Source of the DNA: Lachnospiraceae bacterium
GTDB lineage: Bacteria > Bacillota > Clostridia > Lachnospirales > Lachnospiraceae
Direction of reading: 5' to 3'
DNA: 64,000 nt
Assembly (NCBI GenBank): GCA_014804655.1
Contig: JAAUZK010000018.1
Location: 21,018 to 85,017, forward strand
Under the pieces are notes generated by a model, which had not been told where the DNA came from, did no database searches, and was given only the letters and a program-made list of their open reading frames with translations. This document shows positions 26,224 through 35,577 of this stretch, piece after piece. The position numbers and the translations under genes were made by a program. Positions within the stretch are counted from its first letter, which is position 1. Each line of letters starts with the position of its first letter.

Positions 26224-27027
26224 ATGAAATTATCAATTTCAAACATAGGGTGGGATCGGGAAAAGGATGTATTAGTTTATGGTTTAATGAAGAAATATGG
26301 ATTTTGCGGTTTAGAGATTGCGCCAACGAGAATATTTGAGAATGCTCCCTATGAGAAGTTGTCAGAAGCTAAAGAATGGAGTGATAATTTAAAAGAAGAG
26401 TATGGTTTTTGTGTGCCGTCTATGCAATCTATTTGGTATGGCAGACAGGAAAAACTATTTGGAAGTTCAGAGCAGCGGAAACAACTATTAAATTATACAA
26501 AGAAGGCCATTGATTTTGCGATGGCTATAGAGTGTGCAAATCTTGTATTTGGTTGTCCGAGGAACAGATACTTTGAAAAGGAAGCAAAATGGGAGGATGG
26601 AGTAGCCTTTTTTAAAGAAGCTGGCGACTATGCGCACTACTGTGGTACAGTTATAGGCATGGAGGCTAATCCGCCTGTTTATAAGACAAATTATATTAAT
26701 GATACGGCAAGTGCGATTGCTTTGGTAAAGGAGGTTGACTCTAAAGGATTCCGGTTAAATCTCGATATAGGCACTATGGTGGAAAATAATGAGGATGTGG
26801 AAATTCTGGAGAGTAATGTAGATTATATCAATCATGTGCATATTAGTGAACCCAATTTAAGGCTCATTCAGGAAAGAAAATTACATATTGATTTATTACA
26901 ATTATTAAGGGAAAATCATTATCAGGGATTTGTGTCCATTGAAATAGGGAAACAGGATAATGTTCAAGTGATAGAAAGGACAATGGTATATGTAAAAGGC
27001 ATTATGGAGCTGTTGCATATGGAATAG
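26224..27027 (+). CDS. Sugar phosphate isomerase/epimerase-like TIM-barrel protein
   Basis: 267 residues with the AP-endonuclease-2/xylose-isomerase-like TIM barrel. Visible marks: 'GFCGLEIAPTRIF' (second strand), 'NLVFGCPRNRY', 'GMEANPP' with the metal-binding Glu, 'FRLNLDIGTM' with Asp, 'INHVHISEPN' with His, and 'GFVSIEIGKQ' with the last Glu. Such barrels use a divalent metal to isomerise or epimerise sugars or cyclitols. It starts 3 nt after the previous stop and clearly belongs to the same operon. Substrate unknown. Confidence 0.8.
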   Translation: MKLSISNIGWDREKDVLVYGLMKKYGFCGLEIAPTRIFENAPYEKLSEAKEWSDNLKEEYGFCVPSMQSIWYGRQEKLFGSSEQRKQLLNYTKKAIDFAMAIECANLVFGCPRNRYFEKEAKWEDGVAFFKEAGDYAHYCGTVIGMEANPPVYKTNYINDTASAIALVKEVDSKGFRLNLDIGTMVENNEDVEILESNVDYINHVHISEPNLRLIQERKLHIDLLQLLRENHYQGFVSIEIGKQDNVQVIERTMVYVKGIMELLHME

Positions 27028-27088
27028 AATATGAGAGAAATCTTTTAGATATATATAACCAATAAAAGAGGATTGGAGATTGGTGAAG

Positions 27089-27913
27089 ATGGTTTATGAC
27101 AGACAAGCTGGGGTGCCCAGATTTGAATGTATGGAATATGAGAGTAAGACAAAAGAGTATGTTGTTTTAATACCAATTATCAATGAGGGAGATAGAATTC
27201 ATAAAGAACTTTTTCGGGCATTAAAATACAATGTTTCGGATTATGCCGATATTGTGATCTGTGATGGGGGATCGACAGATGGTTGTACGGATGAACGAAA
27301 ATTACGTAAGCTTAAGGTAAATACCTTATTGGTAAAGGATGATATCGGAAAGCAGAGTGCACAGCTGCGCATGGGTATTTGGTGGGCATTGGAGCGAGGA
27401 TATAGAGGTATTATTACGATTGATGGAAATAATAAAGACAGTATTGAAGATATTCCGTTTTTTATAGAAAAACTGGAAGAAGGATATGATTTTATTCAGG
27501 GATCACGTTTTATAAAGGGAGGCAAGGCAATTAATACACCCCTTATACGATATCTTTCGGTAAGGCTGATTCATGCACCGGTTATATCAATAACTGCCCG
27601 GCAAAAATTTACGGATACTACAAATGCATATAGGGCATATTCTGCGCGATACTTAAGCGACAAGCGCGTACAGCCTCTAAGGGATATATTTATGACATAT
27701 GAGCTGTTAGCGTATTTGTCGGTTAGAGCTACACAACTTGGTTATAAGGCGTGTGAAATTCCTGTAACAAGAGCCTACCCCAGAAAGGGAAAGACGCCTA
27801 CGAAGATTAGTTTTTTTAAGGGGAATAGTGAACTGTTAAAAATATTGCTGAAAAATATGTTTGGAGCTTACAATCCTAAATCCATGATTAGGTTCACGGA
27901 TTCAGGTAATTAA
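27089..27913 (+). CDS. Glycosyltransferase family 2 (DPM1-like)
   Basis: 274 residues from ATG 27089 (GGAG 10 nt upstream); upstream TTG 27080 and GTG 27083 are less likely. 'YVVLIPIINEGDRI', 'DIVICDGGSTDG', 'IITIDGNNKDSIED' (DxN in place of the common DADLQDP) and 'FIQGSRFIKGGKA' place it with dolichol-phosphate-mannose-synthase-like enzymes. No C-terminal membrane helix pair is obvious, so it may work as a soluble enzyme at the membrane surface. It probably forms a polyprenyl-phosphate sugar used by the nearby polytopic proteins. Confidence 0.8.
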   Translation: MVYDRQAGVPRFECMEYESKTKEYVVLIPIINEGDRIHKELFRALKYNVSDYADIVICDGGSTDGCTDERKLRKLKVNTLLVKDDIGKQSAQLRMGIWWALERGYRGIITIDGNNKDSIEDIPFFIEKLEEGYDFIQGSRFIKGGKAINTPLIRYLSVRLIHAPVISITARQKFTDTTNAYRAYSARYLSDKRVQPLRDIFMTYELLAYLSVRATQLGYKACEIPVTRAYPRKGKTPTKISFFKGNSELLKILLKNMFGAYNPKSMIRFTDSGN

Positions 27914-27991
27914 GAAGTAAAGTGAGGACTTTAATATAGTGTTTGAGAGAATATCTAATGATAAGATGAATAAATGAGAGGGAGTTTAGTA

Positions 27992-30214
27992 ATGTTAAAA
28001 CAATTATGCCAAAAAAAAATTACAAAAGCGCTACCTATATTGGGGGCTGCCATATTAGGATTTTGCGCATTTTTTATTATTTATGGTGTAAAAGCTTTGA
28101 ATCCAACAAATGATAGTTGGATTATGCAGGGATACGATGAAGGTGATATTATAAAACATTATGCCGGATGGCTTGCCTTTCGGAATTCTGAATGGTCTTT
28201 TCCGTTGGGATTGGCAAATAAAATGGCTATAGGTGAAGGTACGTTAGTTTCATATACAGATAGTATTCCTTGGGTAGCTATACTTTTTAAAATTTTAAGA
28301 GATTTTTTACCAGAAACATTTCAATACTTTGGTTTATATATTTTTGTATGTTTTGGATTGCAAGCGGTGGGGGCATACAAAATTTTATTTTACAAAACAA
28401 ACAATATATATTATTCATATTTAGGAACAGTTATATTTTGTTTTGCGCCGATTTTTTTAGAACGTTCTTTTCGACATACGGCATTGGGATCACATTGGTT
28501 GATTCTTTTTTCGTTATTGTTTTATTTTCAACATAGAGATAGTCATTCTGCAAAATATTATATATTCTTTGGTATATTAGAAGTGTTGGCAATAGGTATA
28601 CACCCATATTTTTTGCCTATGATTGCAATATTTGCCCTTTTATGTATGGTAGAGGATATCTATATTAAGCACAGTTACAGAGTTATCTTCTATTTTTTTC
28701 TACAGCTTTTATCAACATATATTAGTGGTTGTATAATAGGTGTATTGGGGAATAGTATTGCCAAATCAAGATGGGGATTTGGATATTTTTCTATGAATTT
28801 GAATGCATTATTTAATCCTGCAAGTTTAGGCGGATACACTTGGTCAAACATACTGAAAACACAATCACAAACGTTAGGTAATTATGATGGATTCAATTAT
28901 TTAGGAGTGGGGATACTTATTACAATTCTGACGTTTGCTATTGTATTTCTATTAATTAGACCATGGAATAAAGTTATTGATAAATTGAAAAGGTATTGTT
29001 TTCTTGTATTAGCATGCGGCTTATTGACGATGTTTGCAATAAGTAATGTTGTGACTTTTAATGAGAGAATACTTTTTACTATTCCATTACCGGCATTCAT
29101 AACAGAACTTTGTGGAATCTTTAGGGCAAGTTCAAGAATGTTTTATCCGGTTTATTATCTGATATTTATTTTTCTTTTAATTATGATATGGAATGTAAGA
29201 AGTAAAATAGGAGTGACATCAGTATATATCTTAATTGGCATATTAACTATTGTTCAAATAGCAGATATGGCCTCAATGATAGTACAAAAGCATACAAGTA
29301 TGGATGAAAACTGCGAATATAAATCCATATTAGATGATGATCAGTTGCAACAGATTGCATCAAGTTCAAGTGATTTGATGTTGGAAAACTGCAATATCAA
29401 CAGCAGTACCAAAAGTAGTTTGGCTGTATGGGCATTAAAAAATGGAATGGGAACATATTATTCTGTTTCTGAAAATAGCGGGGATTATGCAGTATCGGCA
29501 GCATTAAAGACTAAAGCGCTTGACAAAATTAAAAGCACTCATAAAATCGGAGAAAGTGTGATAGTGACATCGGATTTTGATACGTTAGTTGAACTTAGTA
29601 CTCTTGAGAATGTAGCCATTTATCAATACAAGGATGCGTGGTTAATAGTCAAGAATTATGGCTATATACCAGAAACAAATTATAACGATAAAAAAGAAAA
29701 ATTTACAGTAACCAATTTTACAGATAGCAATTGGGAAAATGGTATTTCTAAAGATGGAACTTGTCTGTTATTTGAGTTTACGGACGAGATGTTGTTTGCG
29801 CTAAAAGATAAGAAGATAATTACTTGCAAGGGAGAAATATTTAGTATTCGTAACATAGACTTTGATAGTAAATGGATACATGTTTATGTGGATAGTAATG
29901 CTGAAAAATGCAAATATCCAGCAGAGATTATGATTGAACAATGTTTTACGGATGACAATGTGATTACAGTTGCTAATTTAACAGATAGTAATTGGAATAG
30001 GGGAGTATACGTTGATAATCGGACGCTACTGTTTGTTTATTCTGATGGATTACTTATGCGTATTTGGAATTCGGATTCTATTGCAGTTCAAGATGAAATG
30101 TATCGAATTTGCGATAAAAGCTTTGACAATAAATGGATACAAGTTACCTTGGATAAAGATGCGTCATCTTGTGGATATCCCGCTAATTTAATTTTTTTTA
30201 ATTCAGTTTATTAG
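27992..30214 (+). CDS. Polytopic membrane protein, DUF6311-like (GT-C type) with duplicated C-terminal module
   Basis: 740 residues from ATG 27992 (AGAGGGAG 7 nt before; an earlier ATG at 27974 lacks a site). After TM1 the loop 'GYDEGDIIKHYAGWLAFRNS' and 'WSFPLGLANKMAIGEGT...YTDSIPWVAILFK' fit the conserved first external loop of DUF6311 proteins, presumed membrane glycosyltransferases. About ten helices follow to residue 430. The external tail ends in two related modules (about 571-650 and 658-737), both with 'TDSNW' near the start and 'KWI' plus 'YPA' near the end. Such tandem modules could bind glycan or wall. Confidence 0.75.
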   Translation: MLKQLCQKKITKALPILGAAILGFCAFFIIYGVKALNPTNDSWIMQGYDEGDIIKHYAGWLAFRNSEWSFPLGLANKMAIGEGTLVSYTDSIPWVAILFKILRDFLPETFQYFGLYIFVCFGLQAVGAYKILFYKTNNIYYSYLGTVIFCFAPIFLERSFRHTALGSHWLILFSLLFYFQHRDSHSAKYYIFFGILEVLAIGIHPYFLPMIAIFALLCMVEDIYIKHSYRVIFYFFLQLLSTYISGCIIGVLGNSIAKSRWGFGYFSMNLNALFNPASLGGYTWSNILKTQSQTLGNYDGFNYLGVGILITILTFAIVFLLIRPWNKVIDKLKRYCFLVLACGLLTMFAISNVVTFNERILFTIPLPAFITELCGIFRASSRMFYPVYYLIFIFLLIMIWNVRSKIGVTSVYILIGILTIVQIADMASMIVQKHTSMDENCEYKSILDDDQLQQIASSSSDLMLENCNINSSTKSSLAVWALKNGMGTYYSVSENSGDYAVSAALKTKALDKIKSTHKIGESVIVTSDFDTLVELSTLENVAIYQYKDAWLIVKNYGYIPETNYNDKKEKFTVTNFTDSNWENGISKDGTCLLFEFTDEMLFALKDKKIITCKGEIFSIRNIDFDSKWIHVYVDSNAEKCKYPAEIMIEQCFTDDNVITVANLTDSNWNRGVYVDNRTLLFVYSDGLLMRIWNSDSIAVQDEMYRICDKSFDNKWIQVTLDKDASSCGYPANLIFFNSVY
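29702..30211 (+). repeat. Two tandem protein modules of about 80 residues, 87 apart, in the DUF6311-like protein
   Basis: Copy 1 starts 'FTVTNFTDSNWENG' at codon 571 and copy 2 'ITVANLTDSNWNRG' at codon 658. Both continue with a 'LLFxxxD' strand, 'FDxKWIxVxxD' and 'CxYPAxxxx'. The DNA is diverged, so this is an old duplication inside the gene. Confidence 0.75.
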
Positions 30215-30348
30215 AATACAAAAGTGGACAAGGAGCTTTGAAGTGTCTATAAAGAGAATTATGGATAAAATGTATCAAGTGCGATGGAGTCAGGAGAACT
30301 GTACATACACAGCACCAAGGTTAGGCTGTTGATAAAAGGGGTAAAATT

Positions 30349-31476
30349 ATGAATGGAAACTTGAAAGTTGATATCATAACATTTCATTTCGTGAATAATT
30401 TCGGAGGTGTATTACAGGCATATGCTTTGCAGAAAACAATTTCGGAATGTTTTAATGCTGAGTGTGAGGTTATAGATTATAAGAATTGGTTTATATCTTT
30501 TACGGATACGGTGAGATTATTTCCGATTACCTCAAGCCTGAAGGAGATCATAGCAGGTCTCAAGACGATGAGATTGCGATTCGAAAGAATTCATATGTTT
30601 CGGGATTTTATTTCAGGTAATTGCCGGCTTACAAAATTATATAGAAATTATGTAGCATTAAAAATTGATCCGCCTGTAGCAGATAAATATGTATGCGGGA
30701 GTGATCAAGTATGGAATCCCATGCTCACGATGGGTGTATCAAGAGGATATTTTTTGAGGTTTGTTGCGGATTTGAATAATAGAATTGCATATGCACCCAG
30801 TTTCGGAACAGACAGGATTCCTAAAATTTTTAAGACGGCAATAAAGAAGTATCTGGATGGAATGGGGCATCTGTCGATCAGGGAGAGATCGGGCAGGGAA
30901 TTGATCGGACAATTGACAGGTAAACAGGCGGAACAATTAATAGATCCTACGTTTTTAATGGACAAATGCGACTGGGAGAAGTTGGGAAATAATCCCAGAT
31001 GTGGCGAAGAGTATATTCTGTTATATATTATGCAGAGAGATATGGAGGTATATGAGTATGCACGTAAGATTAAGGAGCAGATGGGCATAAAGTTGATAGA
31101 AATAAGCAGATACGGATATAATCCGGGATTTGTAGATGAATGCTTAATCAACGTTGGACCGTCAGAATTTTTGGGATTATTTCGGGACGCAAAATATGTA
31201 TGTACAAATTCTTACCACGGACTGGCATTTTCTATTATTTTTGAAAAAGAATTTTGTCTTATTCCGTGTAAGAGATTTAGGGCTCGGATTAATAATTTAC
31301 TTAAATTACTACATATAGAGACAGCAGATGGCGATGATTCTACGGACAGACTTACGGCAACATATAATAAGGAATATGTAAGGACTACGATAGCCGGTGA
31401 GAGGCAAAAGGCAATTAATTATCTGAAGAAAAGCTTTGGATTAGCGAGGGATGAAACACATGATAAAAATTGTTAA
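30349..31476 (+). CDS. Polysaccharide pyruvyl transferase family protein
   Basis: 375 residues with the GT-B-like pyruvyltransferase fold. Marks: 'ITFHFVNNFGGVLQAYALQ' near the N-terminus, 'VCGSDQVWNP' in the middle, 'SIRERSG' after it, 'DPTFLM' and 'CTNSYHGLAFSIIF' near the C-terminus. By family it transfers pyruvate from phosphoenolpyruvate to a sugar as a ketal, adding negative charge to the polymer. The next gene, an FrhB-like iron-sulfur protein, overlaps it; the two families are commonly paired in exopolysaccharide clusters. Confidence 0.85.
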   Translation: MNGNLKVDIITFHFVNNFGGVLQAYALQKTISECFNAECEVIDYKNWFISFTDTVRLFPITSSLKEIIAGLKTMRLRFERIHMFRDFISGNCRLTKLYRNYVALKIDPPVADKYVCGSDQVWNPMLTMGVSRGYFLRFVADLNNRIAYAPSFGTDRIPKIFKTAIKKYLDGMGHLSIRERSGRELIGQLTGKQAEQLIDPTFLMDKCDWEKLGNNPRCGEEYILLYIMQRDMEVYEYARKIKEQMGIKLIEISRYGYNPGFVDECLINVGPSEFLGLFRDAKYVCTNSYHGLAFSIIFEKEFCLIPCKRFRARINNLLKLLHIETADGDDSTDRLTATYNKEYVRTTIAGERQKAINYLKKSFGLARDETHDKNC

Positions 31477-32635
31477 TAAACATGAATGTTGCGGATGCGG
31501 AGCATGTGAACAGATATGTCCTGCAAAATGCATAGGTTTAAAGGAGGACAGCGAAGGTTTCCTGTATCCCGAGACAGACGGGGCGGCATGTGTTTCTTGT
31601 GGCTTGTGTGAACAGGTGTGTCCCATAAAAAATAAGAAAAATAGAGTGGGAGGTACAAAGCCATATGCATATGCCGGATGGCAGAGAAGTGATGATATCA
31701 GATCAGACAGTTCATCAGGAGGTGCCTTTACGGCAGTTGCGGAGTATATTATAAAGAATGGCGGAGTGGTGTATGGCTGCGCATTGAATTATCATATGGA
31801 CGCCGTACATATCGGAGTAGAAACGATAGATGACCTTGCTGCGCTAAGAGGATCAAAATATGTGCAGAGTAAAATAGGGGATATATATCAGAACATAAAA
31901 GAATGTTTGGAGAGGGGCAGAAAGGTGTTATTTGTAGGGACTCCTTGTCAGGCAGCAGGATTGCATGGATTTTTGAAGAAAAAATATGAAAATCTCTATA
32001 TAATAGATTTCATATGCCATGGGGTACCCTCGCCTAAGTTGTTTCACAATTATATCATGGATTTGGAACAAAAATATAATAAAAAAATAACTGCATATAA
32101 GTTCAGAACTAAGGATCATGGATGGAGTCAATTAGGGATGCAGTTAGGATCAGGATCAAAAATCGAATTTGCTGATGGAACACATATTAGAAAATATCCT
32201 GCATTTAAGGATCATTATATAAATGCTTTTCTGGATGATGTATGTCTTAGACCATCCTGTTACACGTGTCAGTTTAAGGAGGCAGAAAAGGAATATGCTG
32301 ATCTCACGATCGCGGATTTCTGGGGGGTTAATAGAGTTTCAAAAGAATTGAATGATGGAAGGGGAACTTCCCTCCTACTGGTTCACAATGATCATGCGAG
32401 TGAGTTACTGGAGAAGATTAAAGATCAGTTTTATTATAAACAGGTAGATTTTGAGCGGGCTATTTGTCGAAACCGGAGTTTGATACGGTCGGCTAAGCTG
32501 AATCCAAACAGAAAAAGATTTTATGAGGAACTGGAAACAAAGGGATATTCGTATGTTGAACGTAAATATATGGGTGCGTTTACTTGGGGAGTTCACAAAG
32601 TTGTTAATATGGTAAGGAACAAATTAAAGCTATAA
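31460..32635 (+). CDS. FrhB-like protein (coenzyme F420 hydrogenase beta-subunit family) with two 4Fe-4S clusters
   Basis: 391 residues. The N-terminus has two ferredoxin motifs, 'CCGCGACEQICP' and 'CVSCGLCEQVCP', followed by the FrhB N- and C-domains: 'RSDSSSGGAFTA', 'RGSKYVQSKIGD', 'VLFVGTPCQAAGL', 'IDFICHGVPSP', and 'ADLTIADFWG'. The organism need not have F420; in polysaccharide clusters this family is thought to do redox chemistry on a sugar or on the partner's substrate. ATG 31460 has AGGG about 10 nt upstream; ATG 31451 is possible but too near it. It overlaps the pyruvyltransferase gene. Confidence 0.85.
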   Translation: MIKIVNKHECCGCGACEQICPAKCIGLKEDSEGFLYPETDGAACVSCGLCEQVCPIKNKKNRVGGTKPYAYAGWQRSDDIRSDSSSGGAFTAVAEYIIKNGGVVYGCALNYHMDAVHIGVETIDDLAALRGSKYVQSKIGDIYQNIKECLERGRKVLFVGTPCQAAGLHGFLKKKYENLYIIDFICHGVPSPKLFHNYIMDLEQKYNKKITAYKFRTKDHGWSQLGMQLGSGSKIEFADGTHIRKYPAFKDHYINAFLDDVCLRPSCYTCQFKEAEKEYADLTIADFWGVNRVSKELNDGRGTSLLLVHNDHASELLEKIKDQFYYKQVDFERAICRNRSLIRSAKLNPNRKRFYEELETKGYSYVERKYMGAFTWGVHKVVNMVRNKLKL

Positions 32636-32680
32636 GCTAAGAGTGAGAAACTGTAATTGAATAAAATGATGGAGAATGTT

Positions 32681-34192
32681 ATGAAGAGAGTAATTAATTT
32701 ACTATTTGCTATATTTGTTATAGCGCTAATTATAGCTGTGTTTTTCATTGATAAGAATGTTGAGACAATGTTTCAAAATACTGTAAAGTGGGATAATGCA
32801 GGATATTTTCTTTTGGCATTTATATTATTATGTATTTGCTCCTGGGAGGGAGATACGAAGGAAATTTCTTATAAAAGGTATAAGATTATATCGATATTGA
32901 TTGTAGTCATTACGGCAGTGTTGCAAGGCATTATTTCCAGGTGGATGCCTGTTAAGATATTAGCGGATTTTTCTCTGGTACGGGAGAGTGCTATAGAAAT
33001 TGCACAAGGTGGCTCGCTTGCAGGAAAAGATTATTTTATAAGTTTTCCCAATAATATCAATATAACAGTTGTATTATCTTGGCTATATAGAATATTTCAA
33101 GATTGGAGATGGATTATTTTTTGTGGTTCGCTTCTAACAAACTTATCAGTTCTATTAATTTCATGTTCAGTTTATAAAATTTCAGGTAGTACATTTGCAG
33201 CCTTGTTTATAGAAATTATGGGAGAAATTTTGCTTGGTTTGACATGGCGTGCATTTTTGCCATATACTGATAATTATGGGATGGTTTTTGTAGCATTGAT
33301 GATTTTTGTGTATTTTACGAAAATTCCTTCTAAGTATAAAATTCCTATGATTATTTTTTGTGGTTTTGCGGGGGCATTTATTAAAGCAACAGTATGTGTT
33401 GTTTTATTGGCAATAGCTATTCACGCATGGATGAAAAATATTCATGGTCTTTCAGATTTAAAGGACAATTTACGCAGGATTCTATTAATCCTGTTTTGCT
33501 GTGTAATATGTTTAGGAGTGATCATGAAAATTCAGACTGTTAGCAGAAATAACATACAATATGAACCTTCTTCAATAGCGTGTAATTGGACGTATTATTT
33601 TATGCTTGGACAAAATACTCAGGCATACGGAATGTATAATGATGGGGATAGTGCTGGTATTAGGTTTCAGATATTGCAAAATTATTCAGAGGATAAATGG
33701 AATCAGGCATTTGTTCAGGAAGCGTTAACCAGAATAAAGTCCAGAGGATTGATTGGGAATATACAATTTTATTTGATGAAAATCAATTTGGCGTACAATG
33801 ATGGATATTTTCATAATATGCGTCAGTTTACGGATGAGGATATAGACAAAAACTGCTTATATAGTTTTTACTTGGATGATGCATCGGGGTTATATAGGAT
33901 AGGTGCTGATGTTATGCAGGTTTTATGGGATACCATTCTCCTGTTAGTTATTTTGGATACCTTTTTATTTAGAAAGCTATATTCAAATATTGATGATATT
34001 TTTTGGAAAGTAGCTATTCTTGGAATTACAATGTATTTGATGATATTTGAAGTAAGGTCTAAATATATTTATATGTTTTTACCAGTATACATGTGCTACG
34101 GAGGAGTGATTTTTAATCGTTTTAGGATGTTTTTCAGTAAAGTGATAAAATTAGATTTATTAAAAGGTGTGGATATAAATGGAAAAAATTGA
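32681..34192 (+). CDS. Polytopic membrane protein, putative glycosyltransferase
   Basis: 503 residues from ATG 32681, where GGAG stands 6 nt upstream; TTG 32657 and ATGs 32666/32669 are alternatives. About ten to eleven membrane helices. The loop after the third helix ('ISRWMPVKILADFSLVRESA', then 'YFISFPNNINIT') resembles the first external loop of GT-C enzymes with an acidic residue, and the C-terminus is short. It overlaps the GtrA gene by 14 nt and is followed by GtrB, which fits the serotype-conversion layout GtrA (flippase), GtrB (polyprenyl-P-glucose synthase) and a unique Gtr transferase. This protein is the best candidate for the third part. Confidence 0.75.
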   Translation: MKRVINLLFAIFVIALIIAVFFIDKNVETMFQNTVKWDNAGYFLLAFILLCICSWEGDTKEISYKRYKIISILIVVITAVLQGIISRWMPVKILADFSLVRESAIEIAQGGSLAGKDYFISFPNNINITVVLSWLYRIFQDWRWIIFCGSLLTNLSVLLISCSVYKISGSTFAALFIEIMGEILLGLTWRAFLPYTDNYGMVFVALMIFVYFTKIPSKYKIPMIIFCGFAGAFIKATVCVVLLAIAIHAWMKNIHGLSDLKDNLRRILLILFCCVICLGVIMKIQTVSRNNIQYEPSSIACNWTYYFMLGQNTQAYGMYNDGDSAGIRFQILQNYSEDKWNQAFVQEALTRIKSRGLIGNIQFYLMKINLAYNDGYFHNMRQFTDEDIDKNCLYSFYLDDASGLYRIGADVMQVLWDTILLLVILDTFLFRKLYSNIDDIFWKVAILGITMYLMIFEVRSKYIYMFLPVYMCYGGVIFNRFRMFFSKVIKLDLLKGVDINGKN

Positions 34193-34610
34193 TGTTTTAT
34201 GGGAAAAGTTTGGACAGTTTATAAAATTCGCGATTGTAGGATGTTCGAATACCATAATAAATTTAGCCGTATACTATCTTTGCATATTTCTGGGAGTTAA
34301 TTATTTATTAGCTTATACATTAGGTTTTCTGATTAGTGTTTGTAATGCTTTTTTTTGGAATAATAAATATGTATTCGTTAATAAGAAGGAGACCAGTATT
34401 TTTAAAGCATTTGTTAAAGTTTTTGCATCCTATGGATTCAGCTTTCTGCTGTCTATTGTTTTGATGAGTTTATTAGTAGAAGTTTGTAGTATATCTTCTC
34501 TAATTGCCCCTATTTTGAAAATGGTTGTTACAATACCGCTCAATTTTGTCTTAAATAAAATATGGGCTTTTAAGGACAGGAAAGATAAGGGTGCGGAGGA
34601 GGAAGCATGA
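34179..34610 (+). CDS. gtrA: GtrA family membrane protein (putative polyprenyl-P-sugar flippase)
   Basis: 143 residues with four membrane helices and the family features 'QFIKFAIVGCSNTIINLAVYY', 'NAFFWNNKYVF' and 'PLNFVLNKIWAF'. GtrA proteins are thought to flip undecaprenyl-phosphate-glucose (or a similar lipid sugar) across the membrane. It overlaps the polytopic protein upstream by 14 nt and the GtrB-type gene by 4 nt (ATGA), so the three are one translational unit. Confidence 0.88.
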   Translation: MEKIDVLWEKFGQFIKFAIVGCSNTIINLAVYYLCIFLGVNYLLAYTLGFLISVCNAFFWNNKYVFVNKKETSIFKAFVKVFASYGFSFLLSIVLMSLLVEVCSISSLIAPILKMVVTIPLNFVLNKIWAFKDRKDKGAEEEA

Positions 34611-35554
34611 AGTTATTGTCAATTGTTGTACCTTGTTATAAAGAGGAAAAGGCACTCCCCTTATTTTATTCTGAAGTTCGCAAAGTATTGGACACAATAG
34701 ATATTGATTATGAGATTATCTTTGTAGATGATGGTTCAACGGACCAGACATTAAGTGTTATGCACGGATTTAGCGAAACGGATTCAAAAGTTCATTATAT
34801 TTCTTTCTCACGTAATTTTGGTAAAGAAGCGGCAATGTATGCAGGCTTGGCAAACGCAAAAGGCGATTATGTTGCGATCATGGATGCTGACTTGCAGGAC
34901 CCGCCGGCGTTATTACCCAAAATGTTGGAGATTCTTGAAAGTGGAGAATATGACAGCGTAGCTACAAGACGGGTTTCAAGGCGGGGAGAACCGGTGATAA
35001 GGAGTTTCTTTGCTAGAACATTCTATAAAATTATAAACAGGATATCTGATGCGGATATTGTCGATGGAGCAAGAGACTTCAGACTGATGAAAAGAAAGAT
35101 GATTGATGCTGTTGTGGCGATGACAGAGTATAATCGGTTTTCTAAGGGTATATTTGGCTGGATCGGATTTAAAACCTATTGGTTGCCGTTTGAGAATGTG
35201 GAGCGTGTGGCCGGTGAAACTAAATGGAATTTTTGGAAACTGACTCGGTATGCTGTTGATGGGATTTTTAACTTTTCGCAGATACCTCTGAAAATTTCTT
35301 CATGGACTGGATTGTTTATGACGTTTGTGTCATTGCTTGGGCTTATTTATATTGTTTTGAAAAGGACAATATACGGGAATCCCGTCGCAGGCTGGACTTC
35401 AACTGCTTGTATAATTATTTTTGTGGGTGGAATCCAGCTCTTTTGCATGGGGATTATGGGACAGTATATTGCAAGAATTTATATGGAGACAAAAAATAGA
35501 CCGCATTTTATTGTTGCTGATACGGACATTGAGGATGCGGTAGTAATAAAGTAA
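34607..35554 (+). CDS. gtrB: GtrB-type polyprenyl-phosphate glycosyltransferase (GT2)
   Basis: 315 residues. GT-A core with 'LLSIVVPCYKEEKALPLFY', 'IIFVDDGSTDQT', 'FSRNFGKEAAMYAGL' and 'AIMDADLQDPP' (complete DxD and the conserved LQDPP), then 'DGARDFRLM' and 'ETKWNFWKL'. Two membrane helices at about 230-255 and 265-290 are typical of bactoprenol glucosyltransferases. It makes polyprenyl-phosphate sugar from a nucleotide sugar on the inner face, for GtrA to flip and for outer-face transferases to use. Of the four GT2 genes in this cluster, this one has the most orthodox motifs. Confidence 0.9.
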   Translation: MKLLSIVVPCYKEEKALPLFYSEVRKVLDTIDIDYEIIFVDDGSTDQTLSVMHGFSETDSKVHYISFSRNFGKEAAMYAGLANAKGDYVAIMDADLQDPPALLPKMLEILESGEYDSVATRRVSRRGEPVIRSFFARTFYKIINRISDADIVDGARDFRLMKRKMIDAVVAMTEYNRFSKGIFGWIGFKTYWLPFENVERVAGETKWNFWKLTRYAVDGIFNFSQIPLKISSWTGLFMTFVSLLGLIYIVLKRTIYGNPVAGWTSTACIIIFVGGIQLFCMGIMGQYIARIYMETKNRPHFIVADTDIEDAVVIK

Positions 35555-35577
35555 AGGGCAAGATGTCTAAGGGGATA

